Source: Zopfochytrium polystomum (taxonomy: Eukaryota > Chytridiomycota > Chytridiomycetes > Chytridiales > Chytridiaceae). From it: 64,000 nucleotides of DNA. The translations under genes were made by a program, and so were the position numbers. Shown here one piece after another: positions 12,853 to 25,203 of this stretch. Below the pieces are notes generated by a model that did no database searches, had not been told where the DNA came from, and was given only the letters and a program-made list of their open reading frames with translations. Positions within the stretch are counted from its first letter, which is position 1; each line of letters starts with the position of its first letter. The stretch spans positions 98,523-162,522 of the forward strand of contig JAIVFJ010000150.1 of the NCBI GenBank assembly GCA_025765615.1, written 5' to 3'.

Positions 12853-13899
12853 TTACTTTTTCAAGACAGAGTCGAACACCACCCCATTCACAGAACCACC
12901 CGCCATGGATCTTGTTACGTTCGTTTCAAATTGCTTTCGGTTTGTACTCAGGACCTGGGCTGCCTCTGTTCCAACGAAGGCGGAGGGACGGGAGGCACAA
13001 GGGAAGGTGGAAAAAGATTCGATTAGGGGAGCTCGAAGACGAGAAAAATGGGGAAGAAAATGGAAACAGAAATGAAACTGGGAGGCACCTTTGTTAAGGG
13101 GATCATCAGGGTTTGGCTCGAGGAACAGGTATTGCAGGCCAACGACTATCGAGTTGATGTTTAGCACGGGCTTCCAGTCCTCGCGAAGGATGTTGAGGCA
13201 AACGTTCCCTTCGAGATCGATGTTTGGGTGATATATCTGAGGAGAGTGGGGCGGGCGAAACGGTAAGATTCCACATAGATCACCCAGGCCGATCGGCCTC
13301 TTCTCACCTTCTGTGTGCAAAGGACTTTTGGAGGTTCGTGCGGGTAATTGGGGTTGACTTTGAAGGTGAAGTTGAAAAGACCAGACTTGTAGAAGCCTGG
13401 TGGTGGGGAGTGGGTGGGAGTGGGCAAGCAGGGCCAGAGGGGGCAAAAGATCTCAATAAGCCTGCAAAGTTTCTTCTCCTCCCACTTTTGTCAGGTCAGC
13501 AACGAACCTTCGTCGGGAGCGACACTGAGGTTGAAGTTGAAAACGTCGTTCGGGTCGGGGAAGGTTAGGGTCATGTTGCTTGGGAGGTTATCCATGTCGC
13601 CGAGATCTGCATGGGCGTTGAAAGGGGATTGTAAGTCTGGATCGATCCCGTTTGGTACCCATACGCACAACTGGTCTTGCCGCCCGTCTCGCTCCCACCC
13701 TCCCACCATCCCTCAATCTCTCTCAGTCTCGCTCCACTGGAGCAGGTAGTGTGATGTAGTCGTCGTCGTCGTCGTCATCGCCGGTCGTCCAATCCAACTC
13801 ACCCTTCTGCAGGCGGATCTGCGCAGCTGTGGTCTTTGGGGCCTTCGCGGCGCCGCCCTGTGCCTGCTTCGCCTTCTTCAGACCGATGATGTTGATCAT
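12853..13899 (-). CDS. UBC12: NEDD8-conjugating enzyme UBC12 (UBE2M-like)
   Basis: Five minus-strand exons join in frame: 13899-13803, 13606-13508, 13396-13308, 13236-13089 and 12965-12853. The N terminus begins [12 protein letters not shown] and contains AAQIRLQK, corresponding to the UBC12-specific N-terminal extension that docks the NEDD8 E1. The core has [33 protein letters not shown], and the active-site segment [14 protein letters not shown] with the catalytic Cys. It ends [12 protein letters not shown] and [10 protein letters not shown], typical of UBC12 rather than ubiquitin E2s. The predicted role is transfer of NEDD8 to cullins in the cytosol/nucleus. An Asp-rich reading at 13750-13800 lies in intron 1, not in the protein. 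Confidence 0.92.
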
Positions 13900-14824
13900 G
13901 ACTGCGTCGTGAACGAGACTGGCTTTTCTTTTTTTCTTCTTTTTTTATTTCGTTTCTTTCTCTTCCAGCTTTCCTTTTACTGTTCTTCTTTATTTAAATT
14001 TTATTTTCTAATTTTTCCTTTTTTTATTATTAAATGTGGTGCAGTTATTTGCTGTTTTTTTTGTGTTTTTGGTTGTGGGCGGCTCCTGCTTTTCATCTGT
14101 CTGTCTCTGGCCCTCTCTTCGACTGCTGTTGGAGGTTTGGTTTCACGGAAGGGAGAACAAAAAAAAGAAAAGAAAGGGCAGCACCACACGTGTTGTTGGA
14201 ATGGCGGTCTGTCTCCCTCCCCTTCCCAGCTTTCCCAGCTTCACAGCAACAGCAACAGCGGCACCACGCAGCAGCCGGGCTGCGTCGTGCGCGTCCGCGC
14301 GTTCGCCCCTCCACCTCCTCCCCTTCTCTCCCTTCCAAACACACACTCACACACACACACACACACCCTGTCTCGTGTCCCCTCAAGCGTCGTCGCGAAA
14401 CATCCATAATAATCGCCACCATCGGCATAGTCATTCACAAGCCCCTGGCTCGTGCCACTCGCTGTGCTGATCCCACAATCCCAGATCAACCAACCCCACC
14501 CCCATCTCCCCCATCTCCACTATGTGACTGACGTGCACGCTGTAACCCATCAACTCAACACATTTTTCCCCATAACCGCCCCCCTCCCCTTGATGCGATT
14601 TCGAATTTCACATGCCACAAACTCATTGGAACTAACGGGCGAACGAACGAACGGACGGTCGGGTGCGATCTACGCATGAATCTGGTGCTATGAACATGCA
14701 TCGCCACTCGCGACGTACCACGAATTTCGTTCTCTGCACTCCGATCTGGCCCGTCCTGGCGTGGCTTCTATTTTTTCAACCCCGATTCCGCTCACATCCG
14801 GAAATGCAATTACGATGCCCTTAG
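13900..14824. other. Intergenic region with low-complexity tracts upstream of UBC12 and VPS26
   Basis: This gap separates the divergent UBC12 (minus) and VPS26 (plus). It holds T-rich tracts (13920-14075), a purine-rich patch near 14155-14175, a (CA)n tract at about 14340-14368, and GAAC/GAAT repeats near 14640-14655. The first, very short exon of VPS26 must lie in its right part but I could not fix it. No other gene is supported. Confidence 0.5.
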
Positions 14825-16527
14825 GCCCTGTTTGGCCTTGGATCGTCGGCCGCAGACATCGAGATCGTCTTGACCGGGGAGGAGCAGCGGAAGCTTGTGG
14901 ATGTGAAAGTCGACAAAGATCGAAAGTCGAAGTTTCCTCTCTACTTTGACGGTGAATCCGTGGGTGGGAAGGTAATTAAGCAGCGATCGCTGCCGCAGCG
15001 CGTGAAAAAATAATCAACAACGAGTGGAGCTGACTTTGATGCATTTGCGTTCTTTATCTTTTGCAGGTGCTAGTCCGCGTGAGAGATGGAAAGAAGCTGG
15101 AGCATCAGGGAGTTAAAGTCGAGCTTGTCGGACACATAGGTACAGCTGCCGAACGTCTTACATTAACTGCCTCCATTCTCACAATTTTTGGCCTGGAACA
15201 TCTCGAAAGAGCTGTTTTACGACCGAGGCAACCACTATGAATTCACATCCCTCTCCCAGGAACTGGCAGCCCCTGGCGAGCTGCGACAGAGCGGCACGTA
15301 CGACTTCGAGTTCAAAAATGTTGAAAAGCAGTTTGAAAGTTACTTTGGCATCAATGTCAAGCTGCGATACTTCGTTCGTGTCACGGTCGGCCGGAGGCTC
15401 TCTGACATCACAAAGGAGAAGGATATCTGGGTCTACTCATACCGGATGCCACCAGAGGTCAATAACTCCATCAAAATGGAAGTCGGGATTGAGGATTGCT
15501 TGCACATCGAGTTCGAATACAACAAGTCAAAGTGAGTTAGTCAGGGCTGCACAAGTCTTTTTCGCACATTTTTTTTGCGCATTCTTTTTGCAGGACCAGT
15601 CGGACACGCTGCTGTCTGTACATTACCTGAATACTGGTGCCGGCTGAACTCTTAACTTCCTCATCGTTTGCAGATACCACCTTCGCGACGTGATTGTTGG
15701 AAAAATCTACTTCCTTCTTGTCCGAATCAAGATAAAACACATGGAGCTTTCGATCATTCGCCGCGAAACCACTGGAGCAGCACCAAACCAGTACAACGAG
15801 AGCGAAACGATCACGAAGTTTGAAATCATGGACGGCGCCCCAGTGAGAGGTTTGTGTTGGTAGAAAGAATGGTTGAATTCCTTTGGGCGCTCAATGAGAA
15901 GGGGAGCTTTTCGTGTACGCACTTGCAGCTAATTCCACTTGACTGACTGTCTTCCCTTTGCCGCTGTGCAACAAAACCCTGTTTTTAAAGGCGAAACGAT
16001 TCCCATTCGATTGTTTCTAAGCGGCTTCGAGCTGACTCCAACTTATCGGGACGTGAACAAAAAGTTTTCAACGCGGTACTACCTCAATCTTGTTTTGATT
16101 GATGAAGAGAACCGCCGATACTTCAAGCAGCAAGAGGTGAGCACGAGTGTTCCCACAATTTGTTTGTGAATACTAAAGTCTACGTGTTTCCCGCTTGCCA
16201 AGATCACCATCTACCGAATTAGAGGTATTGTGAATTTTTCCTTCAATGGCTTCACTTCATTTGTTTCCCTCTCCCTCCCTTTGAGACTTTCTAACGATAT
16301 CTGTGTGCGCTTTACTTATCACAACCTTACTTTCTCGTGCAATGCGTTGCATGACGGACTTGCTTGACGTGCTGATTTGTGCTTGTATGGGGGATCTGTT
16401 CCTTTCGTGTTTTTGTGGGTTTTCCCCCCTCCTCTGTTTTTTTTTTTTTTTCACTGAAGATGATTCGGACGAGCATCAGGAGATCGCGGGTGGCGCCTCT
16501 TCCGCGGGACTGAGCGTAATGAAGTGA
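14825..16527 (+). CDS. VPS26: Retromer subunit VPS26 (first exon not resolved)
   Basis: VPS26 is an arrestin-fold subunit of the retromer, which recycles cargo from endosomes to the Golgi or plasma membrane. The first clear exon (14825-14971) reads LFGLGSSAADIEIVLTGEE, matching the usual VPS26 start a few residues after Met. It is followed by 15067-15139 (VLVRVRDGKKLEHQGVKVEL), an exon from 15210 (IELFYDRGNHYEFTSLSQEL, then YFGINVKLRYFVRVTV) and one from about 15674 (IVGKIYFLLVRIKIKHMEL). A later exon carries IPIRLFLSGFELTPTYRDVN and NRRYFKQQE. A small exon gives ITIYRIRE, and the last ends near GLSVMK at 16527. The initiator Met is probably in an upstream mini-exon between about 14680 and 14800. 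The stop is 114 bases before the CPSF73 ATG. Confidence 0.9.
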
Positions 16528-16641
16528 CACGAACTTACAGTATGCTTTACTGTTCGAATACTTTCGCTGTGCGGGTGTGAGTGGGTTTTTTCTTTTTTTA
16601 TTCCACAGCGCTGACAAGAGCAAGACAAAAAAAATCTGGCG

Positions 16642-19600
16642 ATGGCCTCGAGTTCGTCGTCGGCCGGTGCCAGCGCTGGCGGCACTGGCGCCGCTGCTGC
16701 TACTGCTGCCTCCGTCGCAGGCAGCATCATCGGCAGCAAGCGCAAACGCGGCGGCGGCGGCGGAAGCGGCATTGGAGGGGTCGCAGGGCGAGGAGGAGTA
16801 TTCGGCGGAATTGGACAGGAGGGTGATGGGGCCCGCGACAGCAGCGACGTGATGCGGATCACGCCACTCGGCGCTGGTCAGGAAGTCGGGCGCAGCTGCA
16901 TCCTTCTCGAGTACAAGAACAAGGTTGTCATGGTGAGTTAGCCTGTTGCTTTTGGTATTGTGAAAGAATTTTCGTTCCACATGACGGTGTGTTGCGGTTC
17001 CACGATCTGTTAGTGTGGCTTGATATGGTTGAATGCATGATGGCTTGGTTGGGCTTTGCGTGTATGTGGATGCTTGCTTCATTGGCAGACCCCAATGCGA
17101 GGCGCCCTCCGCTTGTTACTATTTCTTTGTACATAGGTCCTTTTTATTCTCTTCTGCGCAAGCACTTCTCATATGGAACAAGAAAACCACATTATCCCAG
17201 TGGTTGGTGAACGGGGTGGGCCGAATACTTGCAGTGGTTGTTCAGCGTCAGTGTTGCCGTAAAGGCACTCGCGCCCCCCACCGTCCGGCGAAGTTCTCAC
17301 TCGCCGGGACGACTGCCCCCATCGCACTCTCTTCCGCTTCCTCACGTTCCTCTTCGTTCCGCCCGCAACGAAAAATAAAAACAAACAATTAATACGAACC
17401 CCCCTCAATCGATGTGGGTTGCAGCTCGACTGCGGCCTGCACCCTGCGTACAGCGGGCTTTCAGCCCTGCCCTTCTTCGACAACATCGACCCTTCGACCA
17501 TCGACGTGCTCCTCCTGACCCAGTGAGTGAATGGGGCTGTGTGTTTGTGTGTGTGTGTATGGGCACGTGCTCAGTCGATGTTTCATCACGTGACTGTACT
17601 CTTTCCCTCTGTTCTATCACTGATTCTCATCCGGCACCCTCTTTCTCCTCGCACCCCACGTCCACACCACACAGTTTCCACATTGACCATGCTGCCGCGC
17701 TGCCGTACTTTATGGAGAAGGTGAATGAAGTTTTCTTTTCTTTGTTTCTTATATTTACTTTTAATTGGGCGACGAGTTGCGTTAACAATCTCCTTGGTTT
17801 GGAAAAAAAAATAAAAAAATAAACAAATTCAAACGCGTAGACGACGTTTCGAGGACGTGTTTTCATGACCCATCCCACGAAGGCAATATACAAGTGGCTC
17901 TTGTCCGACTATGTCAAAGTCAGGTACGGAGACGATTCTCATTGGCTGCGTTCCATTGCATCCATCATCATCACTTCGCCTCCTGTCAACGCATCAAAAC
18001 CCACCTTTCGCCTCACAACCCAGCAACCTCGCCGTCGAAGATATGCTATACGATGAAAAGGATGTTCTCCGCTCCCACGAGAAGATTGAAGCCGTCGACT
18101 TCCATCAAGAGGTGGATGTCGACGGCATCAAGTTCACTCCCTACCACGCCGGTCACGTCCTCGGCGCCGCAATGTTCCTCATCGAAATTGCCGGTGTTCG
18201 AGTGCTGTACACGGGTGACTATTCCCGCGAGGAGGACCGTCACCTGATGGCTGCAGAGCGACCTCCAGGCAACGTCATCCCCGAGGTGCTCATCGCAGAG
18301 AGCACGTACGGAGTACAGCACCACCGACCGCGAGTGGAGCGTGAAGCAATTTTTACTACCACCGTTCACGACGTCGTGAAGCGCGGCGGACGCTGCCTGA
18401 TTCCAGTTTTCGCCCTCGGCCGCGCTCAGGAGCTCCTCCTTATCCTGGACGAGTACTGGCAAGCACACCCCGAGCTGCACAACGTCCCTATTTATTACGC
18501 CTCGTCGCTGGCCAAAAAATGCATGATGGTGTACCAAACATTCTCAAATATGATGAACGCGCGAATCCGACAACAGTCCAAGACGAGCAATCCCTTTCAG
18601 TTTAAGCACATTAGCAATTTGAAGAGCATGAGCCATTTCGATGATGTTGGACCGTGCGTTATGATGGCAAGTCCGGGGATGCTACAAGTATGTTGAAGCT
18701 TGCCCCCATCGCAGGTGATTTGTTCTCCGCTTTACTCACCACGATTGATTAGAACGGCCAATCTCGCGAGCTGCTAGAGCTCTGGTGCCCCGATCGGCGA
18801 AACGGCGTCATCATCCCCGGTTACGTGGTAGAAGGCACTCTTGCTAAGGTATTGTCGTTCATCTGCAGCATTCGCTGCGTCAACTAATCGCCATTGTGTC
18901 GTTCCTTGCGAATGCTGCAGCAAGTACTCAGTGAACCAGACGAGATTATGTCGCAATCTGGCAGTCGCCTTCCCCTTCGTTTAACTGTCGAGTACATTTC
19001 ATTCTCAGCACACGTGGATTTCGCCCAAAACTCGCAGTTTATTGAGGACGTTGCTTCTCCGCACTTGGTGAGCTTGAACAGAAGTCTCCTCCTGACATGA
19101 CTCTTACCTTCGTACTTAGGTCTTGGTGCATGGCGACCAAAACGAAATGGGTCGGCTAAAGAGCGCTCTTGTCAGCAGAGAGCGCGATCACCAGCTCCAC
19201 ATTCATACCCCCAAAAATTGCGAGGCGGTCGAGCTGTACTTTCGAGGAGAAAAGCTTGTCAAGGTTGGAACTGACGAACTGGTTGCCGCTGTTTGTTAAC
19301 TTCATTCTGACCATGTTCTACCTTTTCTCCTGACGACAACTACCGGAACAAAACGAACCAACGAACTCGCTGGTAGACAATGGGCAGCCTCGCAGCAAAA
19401 ACCCAAAAGCCAAACACACGCCTCGAGGGCATCCTCGTCTCTAAGGATTATACCTACCGTCTCATCGCCCCGAGCGACCTGCAAGAGTTCACTGACCTGG
19501 TTCCCGCCAGGATTTCCCAACGGCTTGTCCTCCCGAACCAGGCACCACTGTCACTAATCCGGTGGCACCTGGACTCCATCTATGGTTCATCGAACGAGGA

Positions 19601-20466
19601 TGAGGACGATGACTCGTTTGTGGTACTGTTGTGTTCAACATTGTTTTTTTTTCCACATTGCACGCACTGCCACCGTTCCTGTCGTTGCACTGGAAAACTC
19701 ACTGGAATATTTCACAATGAAGGTGTTTCACACTGTCACAGTGACAGACCTCGGCAAGAACCGAATTGTTTTAGAATGGGAAGGAAACGCTGTTAACGAC
19801 ATGATTGCCGACTCTGTCGTCGCTGTAATCATGCAGGCTCAGGCTAGCCCAGCGAGTGTAAAAGGTTTGTATGACGAGGAAATTATTCTCACTTTTAATC
19901 TTACTGACAACCAAACAAACGTGAAGCCACCAAGTCCACCCGCTCCTGCAGCCACGAACCACGTGTGAAAGTCAAGACCGAAGAGCCGGACACGGAGGCC
20001 GACTCCGCTGCTGCTGGCGTGGCATCATCCTCAGTTCAGCCGCCCGACGAACTCGACGAAGGAGCAGCCGCAGCAGCCGCAGCAGAGTCTTTCGAAGTCG
20101 TTGCGGCGGTGCTGAAGAAGCAGTTTGGCGACGGCGCGATAGAGGATGCTCGGACGTGGTCGGGTCCTGGAGACACCTGTATATTTGCCGGTCAGATACG
20201 CGTTGACGCAGAACTTGTCAGCGTTGTGATGGACAGGGAGAAGCCGCTGGTACGCTTTGTCGTGGAGCCTTCAAAAAATTTGTTCCTTTTTCTTTGTTCG
20301 AATGGCTACTAATTGTCACCTTTCTTTGTCGACCCTTCAATAATAATGGGCAGGAGGTCAAGTGCTCTTCGGAAGAAGTGCGACGGCGCGTTCTGATGGT
20401 GATGTCGCGCCTGAAGAAGACGTTGCAACCAGTCGGACAGACTTGGGAGATTGTGGACGAGGCTTG
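16642..20466 (+). CDS. CPSF3: CPSF73 (CPSF3/Ysh1), pre-mRNA 3'-end endonuclease
   Basis: CPSF73 is the zinc-dependent nuclease that cuts pre-mRNA before polyadenylation. Exons include 16642-16932, 17425-17522, 17675-17720, 17841-17933, 18024-18687, 18753-18848, 18921-19067, 19120-19263 and 19377 onward, then further C-terminal exons to the TGA at 20464-20466. The N terminus is Ala/Gly-rich. It is followed by [39 protein letters not shown], and the metallo-beta-lactamase motif [13 protein letters not shown] (HxHxDH). Next come the beta-CASP segment with [56 protein letters not shown] and the MASPGMLQ motif, and after that [14 protein letters not shown] and [16 protein letters not shown]. The C-terminal domain is Pro/Ala/Glu-rich in the middle and ends [19 protein letters not shown]. 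All nuclease motifs look intact. Confidence 0.93.
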
Positions 20467-20694
20467 AAGGGCGTGAAAGTTGCGCTGTTGTTGTGGGGAA
20501 ATAAACCTACGAGACTGCACTAGCTGCTGCAGCTTGGTCGCTAACAGCAGGAATCTCCGATACTCCGAGCAGCAGCCCATGGGCGTGTATGGTGTCATGA
20601 AAAAAAAAGAAAAGAAAATAAAAGAAAATAAAAGAAATAGAAGAAAGAATAAACTGTCACACGCGTGGGTCACGCGCGGCTGGGCACTCTTCCT

Positions 20695-20696
<2 letters not shown>

Positions 20697-20728
<32 letters not shown>
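20697..20728. repeat. Poly-T tract upstream of the surface-protein gene
   Basis: About 32 consecutive T residues lie in the gap between CPSF73 and the following gene, 75 bases before its ATG. It could be a promoter element or a retroposed poly-A tail in reverse. A purine-rich AAAAGAAAAG patch precedes it at 20598-20650. Confidence 0.85.
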
Positions 20729-20729
<1 letters not shown>

Positions 20730-20802
20730 GCGTGTGGCGGGCTGTTTACCTTCTCAGACAAACTCACCTCGACAATTCTCCACAAGACCAACAGAAGGAA
20801 CC

Positions 20803-23190
20803 ATGCGGAGAAGGCTCGACCTCGTCCTCGTTACGGCCGTCGCCGCCATCATTGCTGCCTTCTCCTCCGACTGGGTCCCGCGCGCGCGGAGCCAAGCAGC
20901 CGCTCCTTTCCTTTCGACCGATGTAGCGCACCCCTCATCCTCAACATCGCCACAGGGCCTGCTGGTGCTGGCCTCAGCAGAATCAGCAGCTTCCGCGACC
21001 ACTTCCACCACGGGCGCGTCCACCTCCGCCGTCGTCACGGTACCGACACAAACGTCCAGCTCCACCAGTGTTTCGCCGACCCCCACCGGCCAAGCCAACA
21101 TAAAAGCAGTGGTGTGTGGCCCAGCCTCCGTCGACGACTTTGGAGTCCTCGTCTTCAACTCCACCAACCTCCTCGTGACGGCCGACCAATATGGCCCGAC
21201 GCTGGTGTCCTACCAAGCGACAAACTCACCGGATGGGCAGATCGTCCCACAAATGTTCACCCAGGACGACGTCAACAACAACCGCGTGACGTACACACCC
21301 GCCGTCGGTTTAACCGTGATTGGCTCGACAAAGTCGACCGTCGCAACATTTATCATATCAGACCCGTTCGGGGACACCACCACGTGCACCATGTCTATCA
21401 CTATCGGGTACCGGTACGCCCCAATTTTAGACGCGCTGGCGACCCCGACGATTGCAACCGTGCAATACCAACCCGTCGTGATTGATACGTCGATTGTAAA
21501 TGTTTTGGAGCAGCACGGTCTGTCGACGTGGTACTTGAATTGGACGAGCGTGGGGCAGACGTTCAACTCGGGTGGACAGGGTCGCATTGAGTACTACACG
21601 ACGGACATGGGATGGATCCCGTTGCCGCTGACGCAGCCCTTCCCGCATGTAGGAGAAAACGAGTGTGCCGTGTTTAGACTGGCTTGATTGAAGCAAAGTT
21701 GGTCTGTGGGCGGAGTATTAGTGCTCAAATGTTGAAACTTTTACGTGTCTTTTTCTCGCTACCCAAAACAAACAAAACCGCGAAGGAATGGATCGTTCAA
21801 AAGTCGATTCGCTACAATCCCACGTCGTACGTGGGCACCACGTATATGGTCCTTCGCCTCGTGAACAATCTCGGCATTTCAATGACAAAGGCCCCGACGG
21901 CCAACGTAACGATCACGGTCGCCTCGTCCTCAACCAAGACACTCGGCACAACGGCGGTCCCCCCGTACGCTAACCTCGGTTGCGTCGACATGTACCCCAA
22001 GCCTTTCGTCAACTCGTACCAAACGACGGTCGGGCCCTTCTGCACGACGTTTATGACAACGGCGAACCAAGCCACAAAGTTCACCACTCCGTTCCTCGGC
22101 GCCTCTCTCACCGTGACAACGACAGTGGCCGCCAACGTCTCCCTCAGCTTTGCCATTCAGCCGTCTGCAGCTTCCATTCCCGCCGGCTTCACTCCTCTGA
22201 CCTTTGCCGGCTACATGGACTATGGCGCGTTTGCCATCTCCATGACTCCGTCGACAGCGCTCTCCACCGTCGTGTTTGCGTCGCCAGAGATGACGTTTGA
22301 CCTTGCAATGCAAATCACTTCGACGACCCAGGTGACTGCGGTGCAGTTTACGCCAGGGTCGACGACGACATCCGCCTCATACATCAACTCTGTCGCGACG
22401 AGCGGACCGCCGCGGCTGACCATGAACCTGTACCAGGCGGGGTACTACGTGCTTTGCCAGGGCTCGTCGAGCGCGTCGACGGCGACCGGCACGGCGTCGG
22501 TGCAGTACGGGCCGACTGTCTTCATCGGCGCGTGGACGAAAAAGTCGTTCCTCTATCCGGCGACGTCGGGGATGGGACAGCTGCAGGTCACCGTATACGC
22601 GAGCGCAGATTTTACTTTTACCGTTGTGCAGGGTGGGTCGACCATCTGGAGCCCGCCCGGGATGGTACGGCTGGATTACTTCACCGTGTCGTGCCAACAG
22701 TCGGGACTTACGTACAACCTGACGCTCACCTACACATTTGCCGGCGGCGCACTGTCTTCGTTGGGATACGATATCAAAAATGTGAAAGTTGGGTGAGTAG
22801 AAAAATTGAATTACGGTCCCACGCCTCTCAGAAGTAGAAGAATTAAAGGCGCTTATGGGTATATGCGGGGCGCTTTCGGGCTTGCGTTGGGTTGATTGTG
22901 TACCCTTTTGGCATGGAGTTGGAAACAGCTGAAAATTGAGCGCCTGTTTACTCATTCCCAAACGCAGTCGCTTTGCATCAACGATAGATGGCGGAGATTG
23001 GAAATACGACCAGCCATATCAAGTCGACACACAGGCCCTCACAGCTGAAGTCAGCATAAACAATACCATGCTTGGGCAGTGGGCTTTGTTCGTTCCAGCG
23101 ACATCAGGGGCTGCCTGCAGAGCCCCCTTTCAGTCAAGTACACTCGTGGCTGCAGCCTTGGCATCGGTTTTGGTGATAATGCTGTCTTGA
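20803..23190 (+). CDS. Unrecognised secreted, Ser/Thr-rich, probably GPI-anchored surface protein
   Basis: I do not recognise the family. Three exons join: 20803 to about 21649, about 21786 to 22795, and about 22967 to 23190, roughly 690 residues. The N terminus (RRRLDLVLVTAVAAIIAAF) is a basic then hydrophobic signal peptide. A Ser/Thr/Ala-rich stalk follows, and then a long beta-rich, Thr/Val/Tyr-rich region with several NxS/T sites and few charged residues. The last 17 residues are hydrophobic (STLVAAALASVLVIMLS) after a small-residue stretch, the layout of a GPI-attachment signal with nothing cytoplasmic behind it. Cysteines are few and spaced (around CGPAS, GCVDMYP, FCTTF, SCQQ). It is probably an outer cell-surface or wall adhesin-like protein. 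Intron 1 (donor GTAGGA near 21650) is the less certain junction; intron 2 starts GTGAGT. Confidence 0.6.
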
Positions 23191-23640
23191 TTGTGAATGG
23201 GTTGTGTGGGTCAGCTTTGTGGCCGCTCTTTATAGTTGATTCGGGTTGATCTGGCTGTTTTCGCTTTGAATAATTTCTCAGTTTAAGCGTATTCTGGGAC
23301 GAGGTCGATTTGATCCGCCCTCTTCTCCACTCATCTAATACAACTAAAAAAGATATTTCCCATTATCTACTGGAAAGGTTACAGTCATTCTTCACTAATG
23401 GCAAAACATCATTTGCATCAACGTTCTGGTTTGAGGAATTCAAGAAGCAAGATGAAGGCTGTTTCGCCACTGCGATTGCCAAACCATTATACTGCCAAGA
23501 ACTTTGCAGCGGCTGAGAAATGGATCAAAGTGTTAACTGAAAAACTGTCTATTAGAGCATGGCTACCAGGTGAGAAATCAATGGGCAGCGTAAAACTCTA
23601 CATTAATACATACCTTAGATGAGGATTTCGGTTTCTACCG
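23191..23640. other. Intergenic stretch with a possible decayed ORF
   Basis: Composition shifts to AT-richer here. Two overlapping frames (23310-23516 and 23398-23622) look like one broken coding segment (for example FFTNGKTSFASTFWFEEFKK in the first and NFAAAEKWIKVLTEKL in the second). I recognise no family; a degraded transposon is possible. No intact gene is supported. Confidence 0.25.
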
Positions 23641-23902
23641 CGATAAAAAGGTTGGACATTTTGGTTCGCGCCCCTGGCAGAGCCGTTTCCAGCTTCGGTT
23701 CACTGATGACAAAGTTGCGCCTCACCCTTTTACTTTCTCTCTCATTTGGTGGGTGCGTTGCAGGATGTTTGAGGCGCATTTGGCATTTTCGCTTTCCGCT
23801 TTGCCCCAAAACCCGCTCCAATCAAATATGTTTCCAATGTGGAGAGGGCCTTGCCAATATCCCATCTGTCAAGCCATTGACAGGACGACGCTGGTCCTTA
23901 GA

Positions 23903-24182
23903 CGGCCGCAGACTTCGACGGCAGGGTGCACTCGGTCCGCGGTATCGTCGGCGCGCTGCTCCTGCCCCGAGCCATCCAGTTGGACGAGTCGACCGAGGCC
24001 GGCGCGTTGTCCACATTGCGTCAGACTCGGAGGACGGGCCGCGGTACTCCATGACTGGCGTTCCGAGCTACGGGCCAGTCAAGGGCGTCGCTTTCCGACA
24101 AAGACGAGAGGCCATTGTGGCGCAGCCGCTGGTTCCACTAGAGTTTGTGGTGTACGTGTCTATGGAGGAGGATTATGATTGA
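23903..24182 (+). pseudogene. GC-rich host-type coding fragment, frameshifted, family unknown
   Basis: An AG acceptor-like site near 23900 precedes a segment with host-like GC-rich third positions that reads ADFDGRVHSVRGIVGALLLP. Around 24000 the likely coding frame shifts by one, and the rest (VVHIASDSEDGPRYSMTGVP, ending VSMEEDYD before TGA at 24182) keeps the same codon bias. It therefore looks like the 3' end of a gene with a frameshift or a missed small intron. I do not recognise it. It is the last host-type coding sequence before the transposon zone. Confidence 0.35.
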
Positions 24183-24830
24183 TTGAAGGCCAATGTTGAA
24201 AATGAATGAGGCTCTGGCGGTTATGATGCAGGGTGAGAGTATGCCTTACATGACCGCGCCTTTCGGATAACCCAAATACATGTACAAACGCAGCACATGA
24301 AAAGGAGAAAAAAATATATTCGAATTTTATTTAGGCAGGATAGTACGTTTTTTTTCTCGCCAGTGGGCCACTGGGTGACCTCCAAAACCCCGTTTGCTCC
24401 GGTGTTGTGAGCTAATAGATTCAGCTCGGGAGGACCAGATCGAAGGCCGATTTGAGCCGTTGGCGGGGGCAGCCGTCTCCACGCCGCGGTGGTGGTCCGC
24501 TGGTGGTCGGGAGCCTAGGGTCCGTGTTGGGTGTTGGGAACTCTCAAAATTCGCAAACTCTTTCTTTCCAAAGAGGCTTTCCAACACCACGTGCCAACGC
24601 GCTAAGCTAAAGGGGCAATTAATGACAAAAGCGTCCCGGCGCGCATCCGCAACAGTCCGTAAAAAAACCCAAACGCATCTGTCAAGTCTCAAGAGCGGTT
24701 GGCCCGTTCGTCCCCTCCACTGCCCACCACCGCTGGTGTTGAGGGTCTGGTCTTTCCTCCAGCGTCTCTGCAGGGCATTGCCAGACATGCTCTGTGGTTT
24801 CCAAAGTGTAAACAGTCTACTCTGAGTGAG
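24183..24830. other. Gap before the first LTR element, no gene seen
   Basis: No convincing gene appears on either strand. The open frames on both strands here lack recognisable motifs and run through the LTR boundary. The segment ends in a (GAGT)n-like stretch (TGAGTGAGTGAGT) into which the Copia element at 24836 is inserted. Confidence 0.4.
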
Positions 24831-24835
24831 TGAGT

Positions 24836-24980
24836 TGTGCTTGCACTTCCGTGTTGTTGTTGTCGTTCTGAAAGGACGACTTGTCAGAGAAAAATCAATA
24901 GAGAAAAAGTCAAACAACAAATCCGTAGACAACGAGATCGTGTCGCAACTGCTCCCGACAAGTTAGCAGCAGCACTCACA
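24836..24980 (+). repeat. Copia-1 5' LTR
   Basis: A 145-bp direct repeat begins TGTGCTTGCACTTCC and ends GCACTCACA (TG...CA). It differs from the 3' copy at roughly ten scattered positions by eye, implying an older insertion than the Gypsy element in this window. Confidence 0.85.
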
Positions 24981-25203
24981 CGTTATCAGCACTACTCCCA
25001 TTGGGAGAGCGAACGGCCGGCGCCAGGGCAGGATCTGGTGAAGTTGCAGACGATGAGATCAACTGCAGCGAAATTGGAGTGACGATCGCGACGATTGGAC
25101 GTCAATCACGATCACAACAATATCGTCACAAGAAAAATCTACTGGTACGATCCCTCCCCAGTGAGGACAGCAAGGTTGCTGAGCGGTCGGCTACTAGATC
25201 ACA

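Noticed and set aside
13740..13800. Asp-rich extension of UBC12
   Set aside because: It lies between a GTGAGT donor and an AG acceptor that together restore the known UBC12 reading frame.
24327..24932. 200-codon minus-strand ORF
   Set aside because: It runs through the Copia-1 LTR boundary, has no recognisable motif, and overlaps an equally long ORF on the other strand.
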